A DNA stretch of 34,130 bases from an uncultured Lachnospiraceae bacterium (GTDB lineage Bacteria; Bacillota; Clostridia; Lachnospirales; Lachnospiraceae): the NCBI GenBank assembly GCA_910585765.1, contig CAJUES010000029.1:628-34757 (forward strand). The letters are read 5' to 3'. A program made the translations under genes and the position numbers. Of the stretch, positions 26,729 to 34,093 are shown piece by piece (the first letter of the stretch is position 1; each line of letters starts with the position of its first letter). The notes below the pieces were generated by a model that was not told the origin of the DNA, made no database searches, and saw only the letters and a list, made by a program, of their open reading frames with translations.

Positions 26729-27649
26729 ATGAATGAGGTTGTTTTTGACATCTCTCCTGAAATGGAGGAGGAGCGCATAGATAAGTGCATCAGCAGTTAC
26801 ATGGAGGATCTGTCACGAAGCTATATCCAGAAGGTGATCAAAGAAGGAAATGTGTTTGTGAACGATGCTACAGTCAGGGCAAACTACAGGGTGAAGGTCG
26901 ATGACAGGGTGCGGTTTGTCATTCCGGATTCCGTCGAGCCGGATATTCCGGCGCAGGACATCCCGCTGGATGTCTTGTATGAGGACAGGGATCTATTGAT
27001 CGTAAACAAGCCGAAAGGCATGGTAGTGCACCCGGCGCCCGGGCATTATGAGGGAACGCTGGTCAATGCCATCATGTATCACTGCAAGGGCGGGCTTTCC
27101 GGCATTAACGGGGTTATGCGCCCGGGGATCGTCCACCGGATCGACAAAGACACCACCGGATCCATCATTGTATGCAAAAATGACGAGGCGCACAATGCGG
27201 TCGCAAAGCTGCTCAAAACACACGACATTACCAGAAGATACAGGGCTGTTGTGCACGGGAATGTGAAGGATGCGCGAGGGACGGTGGATGCGCCGATCGG
27301 ACGCCATCCTGTCGACCGCAAAAAAATGGCAATAAATGAGCAGAACGGGAAGCGCGCTGTGACACACTACAGCGTGCTGGAGCGCTTTGGCAAATATACA
27401 TACATCGAGTGTGAGCTGGAGACCGGCAGGACACACCAGATCAGGGTACATATGGCGAGCATCGGACATCCTCTGCTGGGGGACGCTGTGTATTCCGGCA
27501 GAAAGCAGCCGTTCCATCTGGAAGGGCAGGTTCTGCATGCCATGACGATCGGTTTTGTCCACCCCGGGAGCGGAGAGTATGTCGAGTTCGAGGCTCCTCT
27601 GCCGGCGTATTTTGAAGCGTTATTGCAGAAACTCAGGACGAATACGTAG
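26729..27649 (+). CDS. rluD: RluD-type 23S rRNA pseudouridine synthase
   Basis: This enzyme isomerises uridines in 23S rRNA; the exact site cannot be read from the sequence. The S4 RNA-binding domain covers residues 15-65 (ERIDKCISSYMEDLSRSYIQ), and the catalytic motif HRIDKDTTG has its Asp at 139. The later ETGRTHQIRVHMASIGHPLLGD is also typical. The protein has 306 residues. ATG 26729 is chosen; GTG 26723 in frame is equally possible because no clear ribosome binding site is seen. It lies 11 bases after lspA. Confidence 0.94.
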   Translation: MNEVVFDISPEMEEERIDKCISSYMEDLSRSYIQKVIKEGNVFVNDATVRANYRVKVDDRVRFVIPDSVEPDIPAQDIPLDVLYEDRDLLIVNKPKGMVVHPAPGHYEGTLVNAIMYHCKGGLSGINGVMRPGIVHRIDKDTTGSIIVCKNDEAHNAVAKLLKTHDITRRYRAVVHGNVKDARGTVDAPIGRHPVDRKKMAINEQNGKRAVTHYSVLERFGKYTYIECELETGRTHQIRVHMASIGHPLLGDAVYSGRKQPFHLEGQVLHAMTIGFVHPGSGEYVEFEAPLPAYFEALLQKLRTNT

Positions 27650-27655
27650 AATGTG

Positions 27656-27868
27656 GTTACAGTTCAGCCCAGGACTTCACAATACGATGCGAAGCCCGTG
27701 AGAAAGCATTGCGGTTGGGATGCATCAGGCCAAAAATTCATGCAAAATTTGTAATGTAATATGAACTGTGTTCGTTATGCAAATGGATTTTTACTTGCTG
27801 CATGAACGTTTTCGTACGGACTTAGCAGTAAATGCTGAGTCCTGTGTGAACGATAACTGAACTGTTAC
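27656..27868. repeat. composite element of two inverted family 1 repeats
   Basis: The stretch begins with GTTACAGTTCAG (27656-27667) and ends with CTGAACTGTTAC (27857-27868), an 11 of 12 match as terminal inverted repeats. The left 54 bases are the reverse complement of the repeat at 21456-21511, with the hairpin GGACTTC / GAAGCCC. The right part (about 27806-27868) is a diverged forward copy with GGACTTAGCA pairing to TGCTGAGTCC. About 95 A+T-rich bases with no open frame lie between them. It could be a MITE-like element or a structured RNA; it fills most of the gap between rluD and the kinase-like gene. Confidence 0.6.
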
Positions 27869-27896
27869 AGAATGTATGCTTAAAAATACAAAGTGA

Positions 27897-27925
27897 TTGA
27901 AAAAATCGTCTACACGAGATATAAT
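27897..27925 (+). promoter_or_regulatory. sigma-A-type promoter for the kinase-like gene
   Basis: TTGAAA (27897-27902), a 17-base spacer and a perfect -10 TATAAT (27920-27925). The leader before the ATG at 27961 would be about 30 bases. Confidence 0.7.
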
Positions 27926-27960
27926 AATAGTATATATGACAGTCAGATTGGAGGGATACT

Positions 27961-28596
27961 ATGAATACTATAATTACGATTGGGCGTCAGTTTGGTTCGG
28001 GAGGACATGAGATCGGAGAGAAGCTTGCAGAACATTACGGGATCCAGTGCTTTGACAAGGAGCTGCTCTCAAGGGCTGCGAAGGAGAGTGGTTTCTGTGA
28101 GGAAATGCTCAGGAATCACGATGAGCGGCCGACCAATTCCTTTCTTTACAATTTGGTTATGGATACATACACGTTTGGCTACAATTCATCCTCTTTTGTG
28201 GATATGCCGATCAGCCATAAAGTCTTTATGGCTCAGTTTGACACGATCAAGAAGATCGCGGAGGAGGAACCCTGCGTCATCGTTGGACGCTGTGCAGATT
28301 ATGCGCTGCAGGAGTACAAAAACTGCCTGCATCTCTTTATCCATGCGAACGAGGATGCAAAGATCGAGCGCATCATGAGGAAATACGAGATTGATGCGGA
28401 CAAAGCGCGTGAGATGATGATCAAGAAGGACAAACAGCGCCAGAGTTATTACAATTACTATTCTACCAAGAAATGGGGGCGCTCGGACAGCTATGATCTC
28501 TCGATCAACAGCAGCATTCTCGGCGTGGATGGGACAGTGAAACTCATCATTCAGTACATCGAAGATTTTGAGGCGAAGAATCTGCAGGCAAAATAA
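27961..28596 (+). CDS. cytidylate kinase-like family protein
   Basis: This 211-residue protein belongs to the cytidylate kinase-like family that is common in Clostridia. The P-loop region is IGRQFGSGGHEIGEKLA near residues 7-23, followed by the FDKELLSRAAKESG segment. IVGRCADYAL near residue 115 and the LID-like RIMRKYEIDADKAREMMIKKDKQRQ complete the fold, cut here to its pieces RIMRKYEID and KKDKQRQSYYNYY. It is not the housekeeping Cmk, and its nucleotide substrate is unknown. GGAGGG precedes the ATG. It has its own promoter and appears to be monocistronic. Confidence 0.85.
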   Translation: MNTIITIGRQFGSGGHEIGEKLAEHYGIQCFDKELLSRAAKESGFCEEMLRNHDERPTNSFLYNLVMDTYTFGYNSSSFVDMPISHKVFMAQFDTIKKIAEEEPCVIVGRCADYALQEYKNCLHLFIHANEDAKIERIMRKYEIDADKAREMMIKKDKQRQSYYNYYSTKKWGRSDSYDLSINSSILGVDGTVKLIIQYIEDFEAKNLQAK

Positions 28597-28742
28597 GGGC
28601 GAGTACAGCGTTGCATTAATATTGAAGTAAATAGTGCTTGATATTCGTGTCATCTGTGTGCATTCAAAGCGACGGCGTAGTGGATCTACGTCTAGAGCGT
28701 GTTGAAAATTCGATCTAACGCATTTTTCAACCACGATTTGAT
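28597..28742. other. gap with imperfect hairpins at a deletion junction
   Basis: No open frame is supported here. Two hairpins are visible: CGTAG-TGGAT-CTACG near 28676-28690, and TTGAAAA with TTTTCAA around a short loop near 28704-28732. No clear T-run follows. The right end joins directly to the middle of the DUF2828 coding sequence, so this is probably where the 5' part of that gene was lost. Confidence 0.45.
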
Positions 28743-29893
28743 GTGAGGGGACTCTCGATCAGCCTGTGCGCAAAGTGGCTTCCGTCTGAGAATGCGTCCT
28801 CAGTCCGCACCAGGCAGATGGCGCGCATGCTGGCAAAAAGACTGTCCATGACAGGCAGACAGTATCGTCTGATGCTGACAACGTACAGGAAGTATATGGA
28901 TGTTGTGGAAGTGAAGATGAGCAGCGGGCAATGGACTGATCAAGTATGAGACAGTCCCGTCAAGGGCTAATCTGGTATACAACACCGCCTTTTTGCGCAA
29001 TGATGAGGAGCGGCGCAGGGCATTCCTGGGCGCTGTGAAAAAGGGAGAGAAGACGATACGCGGGAGTGCTCTACCCGCACGATATCGTGCATTCATACAT
29101 TGATACAGAGAGGAAGCCGGGCTGGTGGTATCTGAATGCGCCTGACGATACCCTGGAGGAACTGTGGAAAGCGCTTCCGGACTATGTGCAGGGCAGTGTC
29201 AATACGCTCTGTGTTGCAGACGGTTCGGGCAGTATGTTTTCCAGGGTGGGGAATACGAAGGTGACTTGTCTCGATGTGGCAAACGCGCTCGCGATCTACT
29301 TTGCGGAGCGCTGCACGGGGCAGTTTCGAGATACGTATATCACGTTCAGCCAGACGCCGCAGTTTGTGGATCTGTCCAAGGGAAAGACGCTTCATGACAA
29401 GCTGGAGATCGCCATGAGCCACAACGAAGTGGCAAATACCAATATCGAGGCAGTGTTCAGCCTGATACTGCGCACTGCGTTAAGATATCATATGCCGCAG
29501 CGGGAGCTTCCGTCCAACCTGCTGATTTTGTCGGATATGGAGTTTGACACAGCGACAAGAAGCAGTGTCAACGGCAGGTGGGTGTCGCCTGACGAAAGAC
29601 TGTTTGATACGTTTGCAAGGAAATATGCAGCGCACGGTTACCGTCTGCCGAGACTGATATTTTGGAATATCTGCAGCAGGACGAAAACGATCCCGCTCAG
29701 GGAAAATACGCTCGGTGTGGCTTTGGTAAGCGGTTTTTCACCTACGATCACAAAAATGGTCCTCAGCAATGAGATCGATCCATACAAAGCGCTCGTAGAG
29801 CAGCTCACAGTGCCGAGATATGACGCGGTGGAGAGCGCAGTGAAAGGCATTGATGCCCGGTTGGATCAGGATCAGATAAACGATGAAGGATAA
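28743..29893 (+). pseudogene. DUF2828 / VWA-domain gene, truncated and frameshifted
   Basis: Three pieces in three frames together read like the C-terminal two thirds of a DUF2828 protein. Piece 1 (from 28743) has SLCAKWLPSENASS and ends at TGA about 28947. Piece 2 (about 28939-29060) has YETVPSRANLVYNTAFLR. Piece 3 (about 29057-29893) has LYPHDIVHSYID, the metal-ion site DGSGSM of a VWA domain, FRDTYITFSQTP and LLILSDMEFD. Each junction needs a shift of one base in the same direction. The N-terminal part, normally some 150-200 residues, is absent. The family resembles TROVE-type VWA proteins; its function is not established. The gene appears non-functional unless the shifts are assembly errors. 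Confidence 0.8.
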
Positions 29894-29944
29894 AATCAGT
29901 TATGGCATGAACAAGACAAAAGAATCTGAAAAGAGGGGTAACGA

Positions 29945-30106
29945 ATGCTGGATTACATATGTCCAAAATGCAAGAAAAAAGTATCAGTGGAGGAGGGGAA
30001 TCGGCTGCCATCGGTATTTTGCAGAAACTGCATGCGGTCAAGGCAGCTGATAATGCTGAGGATGATACGACCGCACATTCCGAAATCAGATACCATAAAA
30101 GTCTGA
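29945..30106 (+). CDS. 53-residue zinc-ribbon protein
   Basis: A short open frame begins at ATG 29945 behind GAGGGG at good distance. The translation starts MLDYICPKCKKKVSVEEG and has two CxxC pairs, CPKC at residues 6-9 and CRNC at 27-30, spaced as in a zinc ribbon. The C-terminal half is basic (MRSRQLIMLRMIRPHIPK). A strong terminator begins nine bases after the stop, which supports a real transcription unit end. It is 51 bases downstream of the DUF2828 remnant and may once have been in its operon. The function is unknown; nucleic-acid binding is possible. Confidence 0.65.
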   Translation: MLDYICPKCKKKVSVEEGNRLPSVFCRNCMRSRQLIMLRMIRPHIPKSDTIKV

Positions 30107-30114
30107 TCAGGTTG

Positions 30115-30146
30115 AAAAAACAATCACATTCATGTGGTTGTTTTTT
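30115..30146. terminator. strong intrinsic terminator
   Basis: AAAAAACAATCACA pairs with TGTGGTTGTTTTTT over 14 positions with one U-G pair and a TTCA loop. The A and T tails make it able to work in both directions. It separates the zinc-ribbon gene from the motor-like genes. Confidence 0.85.
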
Positions 30147-30623
30147 AGCGTGTCTATTCATTGGGCAGTGGCGGACTGTTGATCAGACTGACTCTCTGAT
30201 CCTTATAATACAGTCGCTGGTTATGCAGTTGACGTACGTTTTTATCACGTTGATGCGAGGGAACAGGAGAACGAGTTTGAAATTATTAAGAAAATTTTAA
30301 ACATCATCATATAGTCAGTCATCGAAAAGTATGATAAAATCACACAGAAGGCAGTATTTTTGCAGACAGGCAATAACTGTAAGAATCATTTTTAAGATTC
30401 ATGCAATAATAACTGGATAAGAACTGTTCAGCATCAACACATGGCAGTGCTTGATCAGGAAGTTCAGCATCAACGTTTGACAGGGACGATGAATAAATGT
30501 CCAACTGCGGATTACTTCGTGATCAAAAATCAAACGCGGCCTGGCATAGCCATAGATTAAGTTATGAACAGACCTTACTTCTGAACAGTTCCCAGGATAC
30601 GAAAAGAAAAGGCGGGAAAAAGG
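30147..30623. other. 477-base gap before the motor-like genes
   Basis: No convincing gene is present. A promoter-like pair TTGATC (30179-30184) and TATAAT (30204-30209) has a long 19-base spacer. A frame open from 30192 to a TAG at 30312 encodes about 40 protein-like residues (GYAVDVRFYHVDAREQ is its middle) without a start signal, possibly a gene remnant. TATGATAAAAT near 30328 could be another -10. The 13-base sequence GTTCAGCATCAAC occurs at 30426-30438 and again at 30462-30474. The promoter used for the motor-like pair is not certain. Confidence 0.4.
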
Positions 30624-31787
30624 ATGAAAAGAAAACTGTATTATGTATTATTTGTTTTGTATGCCATTGTTGTGATCTTTGTTTTATATCTGAACGGTGT
30701 ATTTACAGGAGAGTGGAATTCCTCTGTAAATCTGATGATCAATATCGGATTTCTGATCATGATCGGAATACTTTTTGCCATATCCTCCATCAGTTTTGGA
30801 AGACTGGGCAGGATGGTCAGCGATCTGGAAGAGGTCAGTCGGCACCTAAAAGAAGAGTATAAGAAGGCTGGCGAGAAAAATCTATGGGTGAATCATAAAA
30901 ACGATGAGGAATTCTTTGAGGAAAAGATTTTGCAGGAGGCCTTTAATAAGTACCGCTTGCGGGTCAAAGGTGTAAAGGCGAGGCGGGGAGCCAGTTCCTC
31001 CTGCGATCTGGAAGAATATATCAATGAAGACCTTTTGGACAGGGCAGGTATGAATTTCTTTAATTCCGGGGTGCCGGGTACACTGACAGGCATAGGTATT
31101 TTGGGAACATTTCTCGGTCTGTCCCTGGGACTTGGTGCATTCAGCGGGGATGACATTTATACGATCTCTGACAATGTGGGTGCGCTGCTTTCCGGCATGA
31201 AAGTGGCTTTCCATACCTCGGTATACGGGATCTTCTTCTCGCTGGTGTTCAGTATGATCTATCGAAGCCTTATGTCGGATGCGTATCAGACGCTGGATGA
31301 CTTTTTGAACGTATTTCGTCAGACCACACAGCCGTTTGCGGCAAAAGACGATGAAAATTCCGCAACGATGCTTGTCTATCAGGCTGGGATGGCTGGTACT
31401 TTAAGGCAGATCCTGGAAGTGCTGAAAGGCAATGCGGCGGAGCAGACAGCAGGGATGGGGCATATCGTAGACCGATTTACACAGCAGATGCAGGCGGCTC
31501 TGGATGCTGATTTTAAGAAACTCGGGAATGTCCTGAAAAGTGCCGGGGAATCACAGACTGCCAGCGCAGCCAATGTTGCGGAGATGGTGGATGCAGTCAC
31601 AGCCCTGGTGGAGACAAACCGCAATGTGCAGGAGGCGCTCACTTGCGTGATGGAAAGACAGGAGATGTTTGCCAGACAGCTTGAGGAGCAGAAAAAATTG
31701 CTGGCGGACATGTGCAGTGACATGAGCGACGAGATCAGCAGCCAGTTATATACATTTGAGCAGATGAGGAATTTATATGAAAAATAA
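30624..31787 (+). CDS. MotA/TolQ/ExbB-family channel protein, ZorA-like
   Basis: This is a proton-channel subunit of the MotA/TolQ/ExbB family that would form a ring around the B-type partner encoded next. It has 387 residues. Membrane segments lie at about 5-27, 36-58, 150-172 and 194-214. The third contains GVPGTLTGIGILGTFLGLSLGL, the pattern typical of ZorA and related channels. From about residue 240 to the end the protein is a helical, coiled-coil-like cytoplasmic tail, shorter than in type I Zorya. No flagellar or Tol genes are nearby, which argues against MotA or TolQ. It overlaps the partner gene by 11 bases. Whether it acts in phage defence is inference. Confidence 0.8.
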   Translation: MKRKLYYVLFVLYAIVVIFVLYLNGVFTGEWNSSVNLMINIGFLIMIGILFAISSISFGRLGRMVSDLEEVSRHLKEEYKKAGEKNLWVNHKNDEEFFEEKILQEAFNKYRLRVKGVKARRGASSSCDLEEYINEDLLDRAGMNFFNSGVPGTLTGIGILGTFLGLSLGLGAFSGDDIYTISDNVGALLSGMKVAFHTSVYGIFFSLVFSMIYRSLMSDAYQTLDDFLNVFRQTTQPFAAKDDENSATMLVYQAGMAGTLRQILEVLKGNAAEQTAGMGHIVDRFTQQMQAALDADFKKLGNVLKSAGESQTASAANVAEMVDAVTALVETNRNVQEALTCVMERQEMFARQLEEQKKLLADMCSDMSDEISSQLYTFEQMRNLYEK

Positions 31788-32700
31788 ACGAAGAAACAGG
31801 GAAGCCTTTGCGGAGCACAGCTATTGGCAGTCTTATTCGGATATGATGGCGGCGCTTCTGCTGATATTTATCCTGCTGATCGCGATCACCCTTGCCATAT
31901 ACAGACAGAAAACGAACGATCTCGACAAGACAAGGCTGGAGCTCAGCGCCGCGCAGAGCGAGTTGGATGCGACAATAGCGGATCTGGCACACTCCAAGAC
32001 AGAATTGGAGAAATCCAATGAAGAGCTTGCGTCGTCGTTAGCGGAATTACAGCAGGCATACGAACAGGCAGCTTTGACACAGGAGGAACTGAACAATGCG
32101 TATCTGGAGATCGAAAATGCCAGACAGGAACTGACGACGACGAAACAGGAACTGCAGGATATCGTCGGCATCCGCACGGATATCATCGGGGCACTGCAGT
32201 CGGCTTTCAGCAATTCTACGATGAAAGTGGATGCGCAGACAGGTTCCATCACGTTCTCTTCGGATGTGCTTTTCCGCTATAACAGCGCCTCTCTGACAGC
32301 GGAAAGCAGGGAGACCCTGCAACATATTATTCCGATGTATCTGGACGTACTGCTCCAGGATCAGTTCCGTGATCATATTGCAGAGATCATCATAGAGGGA
32401 CATACGGACACGGACGGAAGCTATCAGAGCAATATGGAGTTATCTTACGAGCGTGCGAATGCAGTAGCAGATTTCTGCCTGAACAAAAACAACGGACTCA
32501 GCGAAGCAAAGATCGGGCAGCTGCAAAAGCTTCTCACTGTCAATGGAAAATCGTGGAGCGATCCGGTCTATCAAAAAGATGATCTGGGAAATCTTACGGA
32601 GAAAGTGGATATGCCAGCCTCCAGAAGAGTGGAAATCAAGTTTCGGCTGAAAGAAGATGAAATGATCAAGAAGATTGCAGGGGTATTGGATCAGGAATAA
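31777..32700 (+). CDS. OmpA/MotB-family protein, ZorB-like
   Basis: This is the stator partner of the preceding channel. It has 307 residues. The single membrane helix at about 23-42 is preceded by YWQSYSDMMAALLLIF, with Asp22 at the position of the proton-carrying aspartate. A long coiled coil at about 46-130 follows, and then the peptidoglycan-binding OmpA-like domain at about 150-300 with IIIEGHTDTDGSYQSNM, LSYERANAVADF and SRRVEIKFR. The SYSDMMAALLL pattern is ZorB-like. In Zorya, ZorAB forms a membrane motor that activates effectors; none of the known effectors (ZorC, ZorD, ZorE) follows here. A terminator comes 41 bases after the stop. Confidence 0.82.
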   Translation: MKNKRRNREAFAEHSYWQSYSDMMAALLLIFILLIAITLAIYRQKTNDLDKTRLELSAAQSELDATIADLAHSKTELEKSNEELASSLAELQQAYEQAALTQEELNNAYLEIENARQELTTTKQELQDIVGIRTDIIGALQSAFSNSTMKVDAQTGSITFSSDVLFRYNSASLTAESRETLQHIIPMYLDVLLQDQFRDHIAEIIIEGHTDTDGSYQSNMELSYERANAVADFCLNKNNGLSEAKIGQLQKLLTVNGKSWSDPVYQKDDLGNLTEKVDMPASRRVEIKFRLKEDEMIKKIAGVLDQE

Positions 32701-32741
32701 GATCCCTGGAGATGATAAAATCAATATATGATATTGTAAAG

Positions 32742-32772
32742 ACGGCAGGCTTTTCGGTTTGCCGTTTTTTTT
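32742..32772 (+). terminator. intrinsic terminator after the motor-like pair
   Basis: ACGGCAGGC pairs with GGTTTGCCGT, mostly Watson-Crick with two G-U pairs, followed by eight T. It closes the two-gene unit. Confidence 0.85.
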
Positions 32773-32889
32773 GTGCAGACTCGGTGGTGAGTAGGGGAGA
32801 GGGGGGATCTTTTCTACTCAATTACACGGATCCATGCAGGGAAAATATGTACTAAATGCTGACTTCTACGGATCCAGCAAGGATTTTTC

Positions 32890-32931
32890 TTGACTTCCTA
32901 TCAATTGATTGTTACAATATCAATTGATAGG
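32890..32931 (+). promoter_or_regulatory. promoter with embedded perfect inverted-repeat operator
   Basis: TTGACT (32890-32895), a 17-base spacer and TACAAT (32913-32918) form a strong sigma-A promoter. CCTATCAATTGAT (32897-32909) and its exact reverse complement (32919-32931) flank the -10 box with nine bases between them. Each arm also holds the palindrome ATCAATTGAT. A repressor bound here would block RNA polymerase. The gene directly downstream encodes an HTH protein, so autoregulation is the simplest reading. Confidence 0.8.
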
Positions 32932-32955
32932 AATAGGTTTAGGAGGTGGCTCAGA

Positions 32956-34093
32956 ATGGCAAATAATACGCTGATCGGCAGGATTCACATGGATTGTCCC
33001 ATATGTAAAATGTTCCATGAAGTAGAAGAGCGGGAGAGAATGGCCAGCGTTATGATGAAAGGGGAAAAGGTTTTTTACGAGGAACACTTTTATGTTTGTA
33101 CGAATCACTATAAAGAAAATGGGGAGACAACAGGTGGTGAATTCAAAAACCGTGAATTCAAAAACGGTGAATTCAAAAACGGTGAGTCAAAAAATAGTGA
33201 ATTCAAAAATGGAGAATCAAAAAACGATGGATCTGATAACTGCGAATTTCAGACAGCGGACTTAATGAACGATAATCAGATGTCAGCAAGAAATGCTTAC
33301 CGCAAGGCTCATAACCTGCTCACATCCGATGAGATCGTGGCTGTGCGTGAGAACTATGGGCTGACACAGGTTGAGGCTGCCAGGCTGCTCGGCTGGGGAG
33401 AGGCGACGATCGCACGGTATGAGAGCAAAGCGATACAGGATGAGGCGTATGATACAATGCTGCGCATCTTGAAAGAGGATCCACTCCGGGCAATAGCATT
33501 TTTGGATAAGAACAGTGATCGGTTTTCGGAAACAAAGAAGATGCAGATCCGGACAAAGATGGTAGAAAAGATGGACATGTATGGAAAAGAATTTTTGAGT
33601 CGTCAGGTTTTTGCGAGCGAATACATAAAATTTTCTGTTCCCTCTGATTTTAATGGCTATAAACTGCTTGACATTGATAAAATTGAAAGTGTAGTCTCAT
33701 ACTTTGCGGAGCGGATCGCGGATCTTTACAAAATGCGGCTCATGAATCTGCTCTGGTATGCAGATGCTGTATTCTTTAAGACTTACAGCAACTCTATGAC
33801 GGGACTGGTCTACCGTCATGAACTTATGGGGGCACTGCCGGTTGGCCATGTGAGTCTGACAAATCTGAAAAATATAAATGTACATGTAGAAGAGGATTAT
33901 GTGGCATCCAAATATCATTTTTATCCGAATACCACGCTGCAGACAACAGCGCTGTCTAAAAACGAAACGACTGTTTTGGATGCCATTATCGCCAGATTCA
34001 GAAATTATGATGATCCCCTTCTGGTTTCCTGTATCCAGGAAGAGGCGGCGTACACACAGACAACTCCAGGAGCCATTATCCCGTACAGCCTTG
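32956..34093 (+). CDS. zinc-ribbon/HTH/Panacea (SocA-like) antitoxin-type protein, 3' partial
   Basis: ATG 32956 is the start: AGGAGGTGG lies seven bases upstream, and the longer frame from TTG 32890 begins inside the -35 box. The N-terminus has CPIC (14-17) and CTNH (48-51), an MqsA/YgiT-type zinc site. Residues 61-90 are six copies of a five-residue hydrophilic unit (GEFKN). An MqsA-type HTH follows near 113-172 (LTQVEAARLLGWGEATIARY). The C-terminal part from about 248 (RIADLYKMRLMNLLWYADAV) fits the Panacea/SocA domain (DUF4065) of promiscuous antitoxins. The gene runs into adapter sequence at 34094, so the last six residues of the apparent frame are artificial. Any toxin partner downstream is lost. 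Confidence 0.85.
33136..33225 (+). repeat. six in-frame 15-base tandem repeats
   Basis: Six 15-base units with consensus GGTGAATTCAAAAAC encode the unit GEFKN or close variants (GESKN, SEFKN). The first three units are nearly identical and the last three are diverged. The array forms the linker between the zinc ribbon and the HTH. It looks like a minisatellite that can change in copy number without breaking the frame. Confidence 0.9.

Noticed and set aside
32825..32880. Two copies of CGGATCC as possible vector or linker sequence
   Set aside because: Only short matches are present, the flanks are ordinary A+T-rich intergenic sequence, and the adapter contamination is limited to the very end.
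32890..32955. Extended N-terminus of the last gene from TTG 32890
   Set aside because: That stretch is the -35 box, operator and ribosome binding site; the ATG at 32956 has an ideal AGGAGG signal.
33136..33225. Possible CRISPR array
   Set aside because: The units are contiguous 15-base tandem repeats without spacers and lie in frame inside a gene.
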